Origin: Asparagopsis taxiformis
Taxonomy: Eukaryota > Rhodophyta > Florideophyceae > Bonnemaisoniales > Bonnemaisoniaceae
Assembly: GCA_030407315.1 (NCBI GenBank)
Contig: JALQPE010000038.1
Location: 1 to 64,000, forward strand
Direction: 5' to 3'
Length of the DNA stretch: 64,000 nt
Position 1 is the first letter of the stretch, and each line of letters starts with the position of its first letter. This document shows positions 40,246 to 51,708 of this stretch, one piece after another. Both the position numbers and the translations under genes were made by a program. Under the pieces are notes generated by a model. That model worked only from the letters and a program-made list of their open reading frames with translations, was not told where the DNA came from and ran no database searches.

Positions 40246-43233
40246 TTATTCCAGCCCATGGTGCCTCAGTACAATGTCACCTACTCTCTCTAATGCATCT
40301 CTCTTGTCTAAATACGAATCATCAGTGCCGCTCTCTGTCAGCGCATCCCTAACCATTTCCGACAAACGCGCCTTATTCCAATTTGTTTTTCGCTCCATCA
40401 ACTGTTCAAATACATCAAGTATCATGAAAAACGCAAGTGCATCCTCTTCCTCTATGGGCAATTCCATCTTCTCCACCAAAGCTCCACGACGTCTTCCGGC
40501 CCTTCTGGGCAACTGCGAAATCGATATGGGCAACTGGTCAGGGGATAATATCTTGTCCAATGTTGATTTTTGGCTGACAGCATTGGATGTAGACACTGCT
40601 CTGAAGTTGTCAAACATCTTCTCTATCGATACAATTGTTGTCGCTCTTCCCTTCATTGCTGACAGAACCGCGCTGGCAAGTTCGTCTAGAATAACCTTCA
40701 CGACTTCGATTGCCGCATCCAAATTTTCTGATCTCGCACAAATCAGCAGAATAATCCTCTCAACGGTTTGTAGTACTCGTTCAGAACGTACCTCCCGTCT
40801 TCGTCCTACGAGCAGAAGCGATGAAATCCCTTCCCGAATAGAAGCTTCCCCTGTGTTGAACGATGCCAAAATCCGCTCATTATCTGACAATTCAGGTCCT
40901 GGAGATTTGGGAGTAAATGGTGACTTGGGGGATGCCTGTGAACTCAAGTCATAACTTGATAGCCCGCTTTCTTTAGATGTGTAGTACCCAAACTCATGAC
41001 GTGGAGACAAAGACATTAATGACGGTAACGATTCATGGGAGGACAAGGGGGTGAGGGGAATTTCAAACTCCATCAACGACATCAGCAGAGGTTCTTCCCC
41101 GCCATACACGAGATCATCCTCCCCTGGTATGCCAATGTTAAGGGTAGAATCTTCGTGGACAGGAGATTTATCTGTAGAGCTGTGGCTCGAACTTCCAATC
41201 CCAAAGTCGCATTTCAAAAGTCTGAGGAGGCGTTTTGTTACCGCATCGCAACCGATTAGCGCTTCAATAGTGCATAGTGCAATGAAGGTTACTCGCTCTG
41301 TACCTGTTACATCGGACAACATCGCTTTCAATCCATGCAGAACATGGCGTCCTTCAAATTCAACTGCTGGTCTACATATGCTTCGCACAAGGCTGCGTCC
41401 CAACGGTGACCTCCTACATATCGTCAAAAAGAATGCTAGGAGAACGCAGCGAGCTGCAGCATCATAACGCGTAAGTGCCGGCTTCGTTTCGAAGTTTGAT
41501 AATCGCCATTTACGAAGTTGGCGAATAGCTTCAGGCGACGCCTGAGAGGCAATAGGACGGAAGAACCGCCCGAATAACTTCAACCCAGCCTGTTCAAATA
41601 CAACCTGACACAACCTGAAATTCGCTACAGATGCAACTTCTCCTAGGTACGCACAGAGGCTTTCAATTTCAGCAAGTTTCGCTGAAACGTCAGGCGGTCG
41701 TACACTCCGTCGAAATATGCCAGTTCTTCTTCTAGTCCGCTGAATCTCACGTCCATCATCAAGTAATATTTCAAATGCCCTGGCAACACTACCACACAGC
41801 TTTGCAAGCAGTTGCACGGTATTGCTGATATAACCCGTTTCATCACTTGAAACATAATTCAATACATGGTCGTCGTTGAGCGAACATATGGTAAGCGTTA
41901 TGTTACGTACAGCTATTCGCACCATAGACTCTGGGTGACCGTAGAACTTCGCTACTGCGATATAAAGAGGGAAAGAATTGTCATCAGGGTTGAAGAACAA
42001 CTGCAAAAGATCAGAATCAAGCTTCAGAGAGATTGATTTGACAGCTGAAAGAAACAAGGCCACCATCTCGTCGTCTGTGAATGAAAAAGGAAATGACAAC
42101 AGTCGATTAATGTGGTCAGACGCAAACAAACAAAATAAAGATTCTCGTCGTGAGACACTTTGAACAAGAATTGACAATGTTTGCAATAGTTGTACTTGAA
42201 CACTGACGAGAACAACAGGTTCATCTTTTTCTTCGCTGCCAGTTCCATTCTCATTGGGATTTGCTGCCGTCTCTCGATCTTCACTATTCAGATTCGTTAA
42301 CTGCAACGGAAGTGGATGCCTTGAAACAGAAACAGGTGTTTCCTCATTCTGACGAGGAATACTAACTTTTGGGGTATTACTGGTGTCCGAGGAAGATTCC
42401 AGTTCGCCAGGATTTGATGGAGGCGACATGGCTGTATCCAACTGCTTGTCAAGTTCCACCGGATCAACGACCTTGGCCAAATCAATAACTTTGACTTCGC
42501 CTGACTTCGCTTCATTTGGCAAACTAAGCTCATTTTCGTACTCGATCTCGGCAGTCGCATGTAAGTTTTGTTCAACTTTTGAAACTGCTCGCTTGGAAGC
42601 ATGTAGGGTATCAACTAAAAGTTGCATCACTGCATATTCCATGAAGCTATCCCAGACCTCTGGGTCATTCTGATCAGCCCAGACCATAACTTCAGCGAGA
42701 AGTCGCAAAGCGAAAACGACAGAATCCTCCAGAGAAACATTATCAGTAGAATCAGAACCAACGAAGTATGGAGGGATCTGAATATATTTTCCGCCCACAA
42801 ACGCTCGTAAGAGGGAGACCAGATCTCTCAATTTCTTTTCTGGTGATAACTCTTCAACAGTATTTCGCTCAGGAGACTCCGGACTGATATCTTTGGCAGG
42901 AATATTTGATGCTTCACAATCATCTAGAAAAAGTTTGGGATTCAACTGTGTACTTCCCAAGTCACCCTGTGATTTATCGCCAAACGAGAAGTTTCTCTGA
43001 ATTTCATCATCAGCGGCTTCATCAGTGAAAATATCATTGTTGTGCCGCGCAAGTTGTTGCAATTGCTCAACAGATTGTTCACTGGTTCTCGTCGCGGTAG
43101 AGAGAAATTCGTCAGAAGCGATTGCTTCTAGGTGTTTCTCTTCCGCTGTGGTAATCAATTGCAGTGGATCGTCTGGATCCGGATTCCCATCGAGGTCATC
43201 CTCAGCGCCGAGAAAATTTAGAAATCTTCGCAT
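40246..43233 (-). CDS. CLEC16A/GOP-1-like protein with FPL domain
   Basis: 995 residues from the Met at 43233 (MRRFLNFLGAEDD); an upstream open extension is not supported. The region about 300-420 is a clear FPL domain: QVQLLQTLSILVQ, FSFTDDEMVALFLSAVKSISLKLDSD, FPLYIAVAKFYGHPESMVRIAVRNITL. CLEC16A family proteins act in endolysosomal trafficking and autophagy/mitophagy in animals; the plant homologues are little studied. Compared with animal proteins there is a long acidic insertion (about 40-270) before or within the N-terminal part, and the C-terminal half is Ser-rich with SPKSPFTPKSP repeats that look like proline-directed phosphorylation sites. The long, clean frame argues for a functional, intronless gene. 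Confidence 0.85.
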   Translation of the reverse strand: MRRFLNFLGAEDDLDGNPDPDDPLQLITTAEEKHLEAIASDEFLSTATRTSEQSVEQLQQLARHNNDIFTDEAADDEIQRNFSFGDKSQGDLGSTQLNPKLFLDDCEASNIPAKDISPESPERNTVEELSPEKKLRDLVSLLRAFVGGKYIQIPPYFVGSDSTDNVSLEDSVVFALRLLAEVMVWADQNDPEVWDSFMEYAVMQLLVDTLHASKRAVSKVEQNLHATAEIEYENELSLPNEAKSGEVKVIDLAKVVDPVELDKQLDTAMSPPSNPGELESSSDTSNTPKVSIPRQNEETPVSVSRHPLPLQLTNLNSEDRETAANPNENGTGSEEKDEPVVLVSVQVQLLQTLSILVQSVSRRESLFCLFASDHINRLLSFPFSFTDDEMVALFLSAVKSISLKLDSDLLQLFFNPDDNSFPLYIAVAKFYGHPESMVRIAVRNITLTICSLNDDHVLNYVSSDETGYISNTVQLLAKLCGSVARAFEILLDDGREIQRTRRRTGIFRRSVRPPDVSAKLAEIESLCAYLGEVASVANFRLCQVVFEQAGLKLFGRFFRPIASQASPEAIRQLRKWRLSNFETKPALTRYDAAARCVLLAFFLTICRRSPLGRSLVRSICRPAVEFEGRHVLHGLKAMLSDVTGTERVTFIALCTIEALIGCDAVTKRLLRLLKCDFGIGSSSHSSTDKSPVHEDSTLNIGIPGEDDLVYGGEEPLLMSLMEFEIPLTPLSSHESLPSLMSLSPRHEFGYYTSKESGLSSYDLSSQASPKSPFTPKSPGPELSDNERILASFNTGEASIREGISSLLLVGRRREVRSERVLQTVERIILLICARSENLDAAIEVVKVILDELASAVLSAMKGRATTIVSIEKMFDNFRAVSTSNAVSQKSTLDKILSPDQLPISISQLPRRAGRRRGALVEKMELPIEEEDALAFFMILDVFEQLMERKTNWNKARLSEMVRDALTESGTDDSYLDKRDALERVGDIVLRHHGLE

Positions 43234-44096
43234 ACGGCCGATGGAGGTTAGTTGCTTTGAAAAGCATACGGAAGAATTTCGCAAACCTATACCACAAATC
43301 GCTCTGTACAGCGCCAAAACAATGGAAAACGTTGCTAAATTAGTACGATGTGTGTGAGCTGTGAGCGTTGTTGTCAAGAAAATAGAAATGTGGTTGACGT
43401 GGAATGGCGTCGCGAGATTGACCAAGCTCGATACTCTCACTTCCACAAACCAGACTGAGACTTGTAAGGAGTTGGACAAGCCGCTCGAGGAGTGGATTAT
43501 TTTCGTACTGGCAGAAATGCCGTTGTGCGTACTCCTTACTGTACATTTGGACTGCTTGAAACGTAGAATGCTTCGAAAAAACTCGAAATAAATCTTCAGC
43601 GCATCATTCAATGTTTCGGCATCAACGTGACAAGGACTGTTTGTGTTGCCCTGAAATATTTCGACATCGCCGAAAGGATGTCAACTCGTGCCAAGCCGTC
43701 ATTACAACTAAACAATTTTGTTGTACACTTCATAATTTGACAGACACTTAAGCACTCTCCTTTTCTCAGTAACTCGACATCTATCCATACAGTTTCACTA
43801 TTGTCGTCAGTCTACGCCAGCCTGTACCAGATACATCAATTCGCTACCACTTACACATTGCCACAGATTTTTCTGCTTCCGTGCCACCATTCCAACGCTT
43901 CATTGTCCAATGTTCCCACTTTGAGTTCTGTGAAATCTAACTACCACACACAGTCGTGCCTCAATTTTTCTGGAACTATCCTGTTCGGAAATTCTACCCA
44001 CATTCAGTATTTTGGTTCAGACAAGTTATCAAAACTGTGGCACTGGAGCTCCAACCTTTTTGAACCAGAGGTCATAAGTAGTGGATAGCGTGTGCG
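43234..44096. other. Divergent intergenic region
   Basis: About 860 bases between the CLEC16A-like gene and the next plus-strand gene. Open frames present are continuations of the neighbours' upstream regions. Nothing recognised. Confidence 0.5.
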
Positions 44097-45356
44097 ATGA
44101 CTCATATCCATGTGCAGAAACTCTCATTGCACCAGATTGGTGATGAAGATGATCTTGATGTTGTTGCGGTTACACCTCGCAATGATGACAGTAGCGAAGA
44201 TCTTATGTTCCTCGTTGATGGTCCAAACAAAGAAAAATCAAACTCATCCGAAGCAACATCAGCCCAGACCGCCTCAAGACGACATGACCCTCAAAAAACA
44301 GAGGGTACGTCTAATATAATGAGTTCCATTCTTTCTAACATTGGCAAAGTGTGGGCAAGTCCAAAAAAAGAAGATGGTACCGACACAAAATCTGGATTTC
44401 TCGAAGGTTCTCCGTCGTCAATCATCAGCTCCAGGAGTTCATCATCATCCCGGAATAGTTCAGCGAGAAAAGAGAGTCAACCAGACAAACAGGATGAGCG
44501 AATTTTTACCGCAATTGATGGTGCGGATGCTAGAGACTTTCAGGAATTTCTGGACGATGATGGCGGGACTGATATTCGCACCCCCGTGTTATGCCTTGTT
44601 GAATTTGGAGTTCGCGGTTCTTACGCATCAGACTTGTGGGTACTTTTCCATAATTCCATACGACGAGAGCTCTTCGACATATTTGAAATTCTGGGCATCC
44701 TGAGACAAGAGTATTTATCGTTAACAATCAGTGACATTTACCAAGTTCGAAAATGGTGGAGGTTCTATGTCTTGCTCTGGGCGGAATATGTCTTTTATGA
44801 AAAAACACATTTAGATCCATTGATACATCAAATCTGTCAGGTGGATGGGCGAGGGGATGCTCTCAAAAGAAGTTTAGCTCCACTGCGTGAAACAAGGGAA
44901 TGGCTTGCATTGAAAATGGAAGAAGTGACAAGTTATATGGAAGAGTTTGAAAATCTACCACCGGGAAGAGCACTATCCCTTTTCTGTAAGACCGTAGAAT
45001 CGTATGCTAATCGCATTGTTTCTTATTTTGCCGGTCAAGAACGGCTCCTTCCACCGTTCATTGAAAACTACCACAACGAGGATATTAAGCTATCACTAGA
45101 GGGCAAATTAATTCAGCGCATTCGGGAGGGTGACTATTTTCCTGAACTGTTCATTTCCTTATGTCGGTGGATTGGAAATGTTCCCAATACGCCGACCAGT
45201 AACACTCAGTCAAAAGATAGGGAGAAGTGGATTAGCAACCATCTATCTTGGTATGAAAGAAGAAACTTCATCAAGTATTTTCAAAGGTATCAACACTGTC
45301 ACGGGGGGATCGTTGGATACCTTCAGACCAGACTAACACAAGTAGACTCTTTGTAA
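44097..45356 (+). CDS. Protein with a degenerate hemerythrin-like helical domain
   Basis: 419 residues. Residues 1-140 are acidic and serine-rich, likely disordered. From about 160 a helical domain follows: LWVLFHNSIRRELFDIFEIL resembles the first helix of HHE proteins, then WWRFYVLLWAEYVFYEKTHLDPLI and YFAGQERLLPPFIENYHNEDIK resemble helices 2 and 4 with the E-x-x-LFP turn. Several iron-ligand positions are not His/Glu, so metal binding may be lost or reduced. HHE-domain proteins bind iron or oxygen or act as iron sensors; no specific role can be claimed. The fold call is from pattern only. Confidence 0.55.
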   Translation: MTHIHVQKLSLHQIGDEDDLDVVAVTPRNDDSSEDLMFLVDGPNKEKSNSSEATSAQTASRRHDPQKTEGTSNIMSSILSNIGKVWASPKKEDGTDTKSGFLEGSPSSIISSRSSSSSRNSSARKESQPDKQDERIFTAIDGADARDFQEFLDDDGGTDIRTPVLCLVEFGVRGSYASDLWVLFHNSIRRELFDIFEILGILRQEYLSLTISDIYQVRKWWRFYVLLWAEYVFYEKTHLDPLIHQICQVDGRGDALKRSLAPLRETREWLALKMEEVTSYMEEFENLPPGRALSLFCKTVESYANRIVSYFAGQERLLPPFIENYHNEDIKLSLEGKLIQRIREGDYFPELFISLCRWIGNVPNTPTSNTQSKDREKWISNHLSWYERRNFIKYFQRYQHCHGGIVGYLQTRLTQVDSL

Positions 45357-48300
45357 ACGACTGTATCGGGAGTAAACCCAGTCTCATAAAATGGACATAT
45401 GTATGCTAGGACTATTCATCCCTGCAGTTTCAGACTTCAAAAAAGTGAATATATTCATGATAAACAACTAATTGTTAGGTTCCACGCGTTAAACCAGGAG
45501 AAGGGAAGAATACTGTGAAGTACAAGTAGACTTGGGGAAATTAAGCTTTTGAAACTTTATTCGTGGCACAAACCTGCCTTTAAAGTGCACATAGTGCATC
45601 TTGTGATTCATCATGGACTCTTGTTTCGGTCTCGCACAGACAGTTGCTGCATTCTCGTTCTGAATAAAATTATTGATAGTTTTCATGCCTTTTTGCAGGC
45701 CGTGTTTCTCATGTTTTCAAACAGAAAAGGCCGAACTTAGCTCAACTTGGAACCTCTCAAGTGCTATTCCTCTAGTGCTTCGTAGCGGGGTCTGTTCAGG
45801 AAATACAGTATATAGTGCCTCGTTCCGAGTTTAAAGCTGCTGCCTAATACAAAACGTACTGTCTCTATCTTTCAGAATTTCTCTTCAGTTTGGCCGTTTT
45901 GTTAAAATAGGGATAAGTCAGAGATGCCGTAGTAGTAAAACCATTCCCGTGTTGGTGTTGACAAAATATCAACCAATCCTAGTTCCGGTATGCGTATAAC
46001 AAACTAACGAATAATCAAAACTGAATATTAAAATTGCAGGATTCTACGATCTTCCTGATAAATGACGTCATCGCCTTACGTCGTGTTTGGCGGAAGGCCC
46101 AACCTTTACATTACACATTATTGAAATCCAAACATACCCAGTCCAATAGTTTTCCAACGAGTTGCTTCGTTACAATATGGCGTTCGCTCAGCCATAACTA
46201 CGATGTAGCTTGTTGGGGGTATTCTGCAAAACATACCTACGGTCAAAGCGCAATCCCTTACTCCAAATTCGTTTCTTCTGATCGTAAAATCATACTCTAG
46301 TCCGTCATCAGATTGAGAACATTTGTCTAGTTTGAGGTACACATTGCACCGGTTAGCAAGTCGAAGAAGTGTATCCCCTGTAAGCACGGGATGAAAGAAA
46401 GAGTATTTGTGCAGAGTTCACAGGGAACACTATTTCTGCTATTGCCATGCGGTAGATTTCAATCTGTACACCTCTAGAACACCTTTCCGCCTTGGATAGT
46501 CTCGCCGATAAGTCTATCGAAGATGAAAACAACGAACAGATAGTTTCCCGACGAAAAACATATTCATGGTTTCGACACTTCATGGTGTTCCACGGATATA
46601 GCAGAATGCTTTGTCGGAGTAGGAAAGAATGTAAGGAAATAGCAGGTGAGTTCTTCGTCGAACACAATATGGAAGGCTCAAAAAAAGAGTCTACTCCTTG
46701 TTTCTGGCCAAGAATGCGTAAACGGAGAGGGAGAAAGGATCAGATGTAGCTTGAATAAAAAACTGGGAGTAAAGCGGATATTATGACTTTTGACTTAAGT
46801 CACCTTTTCTTCTTTACCATAGGCCTTCGCCCCTCTATATCGCAATTCGAAAAACATATTGAAATACAATCAAAGCGCACTGATCCTCTGAGTCTGAGTC
46901 ACTTGGGCTACCTTTCCTCCTACTTGCCAATACTTCATATATTCCCTTTTTTGAGCTCCATCTGCGGTCTCCAGTACCCCCAGGCTTAGGGCAGGACCCG
47001 AGCCATATCCTCAACAGAACAGTGTCTCAGAGTGAAGGGGATGTCCAAGCCCTGGGGGTCGGAATAATCGATCAAACATCACAGGGTTTCATTTTCTTCA
47101 TCTTCATGGGCACGACTCTGGAAAAGTCATAAAAGCTGCAGGAGTCCCCATCAGCTAAAGACTATTGAAGGAATTTACGAAAGTTATCAAATTACTAAGC
47201 GGGAGCTCGATTTGACCTGAATTTTCAGTGTATGTACCACAGATGGTTGTCGATGGGGGAAAGCAGAGGATGAATGAAAGGAAAGTGTATTCAGAGTACA
47301 GAGGAAGCAGTGGTCACCCAAACAGCCATGGAAACGTCTGTCTGGTTTCGAACCAGAGAGGAAAGTGTTTGAGAGAGGTGGGAACAAGGAAATAAAAGGA
47401 TTTTGGAATATGTTTACCTCGTCTTGGCTTTGAATGGGACGAGTGGTCTTCTGTTGCGACGAAGAAATCGCCATATTGACCTTGTTCATAGTGCTTGTGT
47501 TTCACTATCCTGGTAGTGAGTAGAATGTTTAAGCCGTGCTACCCAGCGCAAAAAAACTTCTGAGCAGGGTCAATGAATTCCTTTCGTGGCTACTCTGTTT
47601 CGATAGACTGTGAGATCGTTCTCAACCGTTTCTAGGAACAGCGTTTATCCTCCCTTCTCAGGTACCTTTCATAACCATTTTGGTCCAGAAGTGACAGTGA
47701 TATCGTCTCTTCTGTCAACCCACTTAATTGGCCTGTTCAGTCATATCAGCTACTGTGTCTCAGTAGCACATAATGGTTTGTGCGTTCATAATGATCGTTA
47801 TTGCGGATGGCTTTCCAGTTGTTCCCATAGTGAAAGTTCTTGGTGTCAACGGTTGACTGTTTCATGGCCCAATTCTGGAAATAACTGGACCTTGTCACAG
47901 GAAGGCGAGTGGTGGTGGTGACGTGAAAGAGAGTGAAGTTGTATAGAAATCGATTTGATTTATTGGGCAAGTTGGTTAGTGTAAGGAAGACTAAACACTT
48001 GAGCATGTCAACAACGATCACAACCACCCGGAAGTGCAAAATGGACTGCCGACATTCCGACTCGAAAACCTCATATTGAAATGTTGTAAAGGTGGTGGTA
48101 CTGATAATGACATGCATTAAATTTTAACGCTTTGATGAAATCTCTCACTAGATATTTTCTAAAGGATTCGGACAGACATTTCCAACAGCAAAAATCCAGT
48201 TGCAGACGTTCTGTGAGAACTGTTGATGCAAACTAGTGACGCTGTGCCATGGAAAAATGCGAGAGGAAAAGCATGGAGCAAAGCCAAATGTGGGCAAGAT

Positions 48301-48551
48301 TGCATACTGCTACGGAATGATTATCAAGTTGATGGCATGCATTCAATGTTGCAACAGACATCAATGTGCACCTTACTCTCCTCTCTCATTTCCACCGCAA
48401 TTTTATTTCCGCTCTCACATCGCGAAGAATTCCATAGTGAACAGAACGATGGGGTGTATAAAAGCCCATTCTGATGTGCTCATTGTGCGAATTCGCAAAA
48501 GCAGCCATCCTTCCAGCGTTGAACACAGGAAGAAACAAATATCTGCCGAAA
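45357..48551. other. Stretch of 3.2 kb without recognised genes
   Basis: Short frames on both strands (for example 46492-46749 and 47187-47489) have no recognisable domains and poor composition. No repeats or RNA genes were seen. Confidence 0.5.
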
Positions 48552-48875
48552 ATGACTCTTCTTCGCATCACCAGATCACCCGTCGAATACCCGATCGATA
48601 TCGATCGACCTTTGGACGATATGATCAAAGAAAGAAAAGAAAAAGAGCGCAAAGAACGCGCTGCGAAGCGCAAGATATCAATGGAAGTAGTCGAGGAGAA
48701 CGGGAAGCAACCCAAAATCGTTGCTTCTAAACGTCCTCGAACTACCAACAGAAATGTTACAGCATGTAACAAGCCATTGACTACAGGCCGGCGACGCAAT
48801 CGAAAGAGGGGTCGCGTAGAGTCGCCTGTTCGGTGTTCTGAACAACCTGTGAACAAATATCAACGCAGAGGATAG
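48552..48875 (+). CDS. Small basic protein with a UAP56-binding-like motif
   Basis: 107 residues from the Met at 48552 (context AAAATGA). Residues about 10-35 read YPIDIDRPLDDMIKERKEK, close to the UAP56-binding motif (LDxxLDDIIK-type) of mRNA export adaptors such as ALYREF and UIF. The rest is strongly basic: an ERKERAAKRK helix, then KRPRTTN and GRRRNRKRGR clusters suitable for RNA binding. By analogy it would be a TREX-linked export adaptor recruiting the DEAD-box helicase UAP56/Sub2. Such motifs are short and the protein has no RRM, so this is a hypothesis. It is isolated between non-coding stretches. Confidence 0.55.
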   Translation: MTLLRITRSPVEYPIDIDRPLDDMIKERKEKERKERAAKRKISMEVVEENGKQPKIVASKRPRTTNRNVTACNKPLTTGRRRNRKRGRVESPVRCSEQPVNKYQRRG

Positions 48876-49327
48876 CGCTTAGATGTTAAATTAAAAACCT
48901 TTTTCCGAAACTAACTGCAAGCCAGCTTCGAGTGCCTGACAGAACAAAATTGCTTCGAGAAGATTTCTTCTCAGCGACACAGCTCTTCAAGAACAGAATA
49001 TCTTGCAACGTTTGATCTTGAGCATCTTTATGTCATGAATGCACTATCAGGCTGAAGACAAACGAGCCTCGAGATATTCTTCAACATTTAGCTTTACTAA
49101 CAACAACTCGGTTGTGCTTGGAGAAGATGCAATTGAATTATATTAAAATAACGGGCACAGTTTCTTGAGCGCACCAATAAAAGGCAGGACACATCTGGGT
49201 CTGCCGATTTCGTGGTTATTCAGAGCTCTCAGCCAACGCACAGAAGAGATTCTCATTGCGATCGCACTCAGACTCCCAACGCAAATCTGTATTACTTTCA
49301 CCCGCATCGCTCAAGTGCTGTCTTACA
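48876..49327. other. Intergenic region
   Basis: About 450 bases between two small plus-strand genes; nothing recognised beyond what must be 3' and 5' untranslated sequence. Confidence 0.5.
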
Positions 49328-49558
49328 ATGACGTCCACCCCTGTTCCCATCAAAACCGTCAGAATTTTAGGGCCCGTTGCTACGCTTACTGCCTCTCTCA
49401 TCTACATTTATCAATTGCCCATGACTGACCATCGCGGAAACGATCATGTGTTGTCAGGTGTGAAAAGAACGATGCAACGTCAACTGGACAGATTCACGAC
49501 CGTAAGTGAGGAAGACGCTCGAAAAATCAGAGAGTATCAAAGACCCAAATCGAACTGA
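49328..49558 (+). CDS. Small single-pass membrane protein, 76 residues
   Basis: From the Met at 49328 (MTSTPVPIKTVRILGP). A short basic N-terminus leads into one hydrophobic segment (about 13-30), then a polar, charged tail (SEEDARKIREYQRPKSN). Size and layout resemble small mitochondrial inner-membrane or respiratory-chain accessory subunits, but I recognise no family. It ends 52 bp before the stop of the convergent acyl-CoA-binding gene. The compact layout and clean composition make it likely real. Confidence 0.5.
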   Translation: MTSTPVPIKTVRILGPVATLTASLIYIYQLPMTDHRGNDHVLSGVKRTMQRQLDRFTTVSEEDARKIREYQRPKSN

Positions 49559-49610
49559 AATGTGCGCTCACTACCCGATTCTCGACATACTTTCCGCAAC
49601 ATGCTTATAT

Positions 49611-50498
49611 TCATCTCTTTATCCGGTAATACATCACTATACCGACAATCACAACCAACGATCCCATCACTACAGCTGAGCTCAAGTAATCAGGGATGTA
49701 ATTCTTTGCCCCACCTAAAGGGTCAGATTCGAACGGAGCGCTCGTTCTCTTCCAATCCCCAGCTACTGCGCTTTGCATCGCCTCTGCTGTTTCCCCTGTC
49801 GCAACCTCCAATGCGGTCATTCCATCCTTGTCCCGCACCTGGACAGAAGCACCATATGTAATCAATAAAGCAGCCATCTCTGCATGTTCGCAATATGCCG
49901 CGTAGTGCAATGCTGTTTGGCCATCCTCATCTCTTTCATCCATATTCGCCCCGCCAGCAACAAGAATATCCACAATCTGCAGTTCGTTTCTGTCTGCCGC
50001 CCGCATAAGTGCCGTTAAATTATCCCTGTCACGATAGTTGGCTGACACCCCCAAAGAATTCAAACAGTACTGCACAGACTTTGCATCGCCAATAGTTGCC
50101 CAGTAGCATAAATCCAATTCAAGTTGCGCCATATCACCGTCTTCCGCACCGATATCAAATCCCGACGGTGGCCTGTTCCCAAACCCATGCGAACTAGAGC
50201 TTCCCAATTCTCCCTTTGTTTCCGCAGACAAACTCAGTTTCTCTACTAATTCAATATACTTCAGCATAGCCTCTTCGGCACTTAGGTGGCTTGCACTTTC
50301 CCAAGCTGACCATTTCGCAAATCCAGCAGGATCTAACCAAGCAGATGGCCCATTGCTACCTGCAGATCCCTTCCGTACAACTGAATACAATCCATACAAC
50401 TCCAACTGCTCATCCTGCGATATCCGCCCCACTCCCCCACTACGCACTTCCTTTGCCGCTTCATTAAACCGCTCTTCGACGTCCTCCATTTTCCCCAC
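49611..50498 (-). CDS. Acyl-CoA-binding domain protein with ankyrin repeats and a C-terminal membrane anchor
   Basis: 295 residues. Residues about 6-95 form an acyl-CoA-binding domain: FNEAAKEVR, LYGLYSVVRKGSAG, WLDPAGFAKWSAWE, with the Tyr/Lys/Trp residues that hold the CoA. Ankyrin repeats occupy about 130-250 (NLTALMRAADRNELQIVDIL, GQTALHYAAYCEHAEMAALL, GMTALEVA). The last 25 residues (SSAVVMGSLVVIVGIVMYYRIKR) form a tail anchor. The protein would bind long-chain acyl-CoA on the cytosolic face of the ER or another membrane. ACBD6 shares the ACB-ankyrin order but has no anchor; plant ACBP1/2 have an N-terminal one. A second Met at codon 4 is an alternative start. Confidence 0.88.
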   Translation of the reverse strand: MGKMEDVEERFNEAAKEVRSGGVGRISQDEQLELYGLYSVVRKGSAGSNGPSAWLDPAGFAKWSAWESASHLSAEEAMLKYIELVEKLSLSAETKGELGSSSSHGFGNRPPSGFDIGAEDGDMAQLELDLCYWATIGDAKSVQYCLNSLGVSANYRDRDNLTALMRAADRNELQIVDILVAGGANMDERDEDGQTALHYAAYCEHAEMAALLITYGASVQVRDKDGMTALEVATGETAEAMQSAVAGDWKRTSAPFESDPLGGAKNYIPDYLSSAVVMGSLVVIVGIVMYYRIKR

Positions 50499-51708
50499 CG
50501 CGCAGCAAGCCTAGATGGAGCCGGTCGAAAGCATGAGAAATGACATGGATAGAAAGTGAGTACCTATCGAGCGCGGATAACTGTCATCATCCACCTGTGC
50601 TAGAGTTTGTCCTGCACACAAAGGATCAATTTTTTTTGTCGATTTGCTCATTTTAGAGAATATAGAATATATATTACTGAGAATGACAAAAGTTGATTGT
50701 ATTATTCTACGTAGCAGCGTCTAGGAGATGCTACGTTCTTCTCTTTGAGATTGGGGAGAACACCAGCTTCTGGTATATGCTATGCTAAGTATTGAACACG
50801 TGCTGGTTGCCCCATGCGGGTTCATGCACAAGGAAATATGAAGAGAAGAAAAACAAGAATTGGTATTTCGGCAACAGGCCGTCCATCCTTCAGTTTATTC
50901 GTCGTTCATCAGCTTTGGAAATTCAACACAAGGGAAAGGGGAAGAATTTGACATGAGGTAACTCTCATCACATCGTATCACTTTGTAATGATCTCAGGGA
51001 CTTTCCAGCCGCCACACCTAAAACGCATAAAATAAAGAAGCAATCTGCATATGCCGAGCACAAGAATCTATACGTATTGCATTGTCGCATCTGAAGGACG
51101 GTGGTAATATGATTATGTTTATGGTTGAGAATGTTGGATGATGTAGTCCCAATGTTTGTTGAACGAACTTTATTAGAATATTATGGCAGTTCCTCAATAA
51201 GGGAGGGAACTTCGTTTCCTGTAGTAGTTTTAATTGTGCTAGTCGGGTGGAATTGTGGAAATTGAGGCGCTTCAGCAAGGAGAGATCTTGATTTATTTAC
51301 ACAGGCGATCCAAGCTTCATCCAAATAAGACCAATAATGTTGACCGTGATGAGGTAGTTGATCGTTGGGACTTGGTACAGGATCAGGAATGTACGATTTG
51401 GTTCTTGATTACAGTAGCGGAAGCACCAACGGATTTCATTCCAGTGTCCCTAAAGTAGACTGTGCAATATGGCACTTGGTTGTTGTGAGATGGAACAAAC
51501 GTCTCGTGTCTAAGACTTCGGCATGTTTGCTAGAATTCAATATTTATATGTTTCCAACCATTGAGTTTAAGCTATCGATGCTATCAATTGTACACACATG
51601 AAAACGATGAAAGACCGGGTTCTGTGTTGAAAGGGAACTACAGTGTTAGGGAGGTATGGGGGGAAACACACTACAACTGTGCGAACTACAAGGTTATCAA
51701 CTATCCTA
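50499..51708. other. Intergenic region of 1.2 kb
   Basis: Upstream sequence of the acyl-CoA-binding gene and the 3' side of the kinase gene. Short frames only; nothing recognised. Confidence 0.5.

Noticed and set aside
43234..43611. N-terminal extension of the CLEC16A-like protein
   Set aside because: Open frame, but the family-like start MRRFLNFLG is at 43233 and the extension has unrelated composition.
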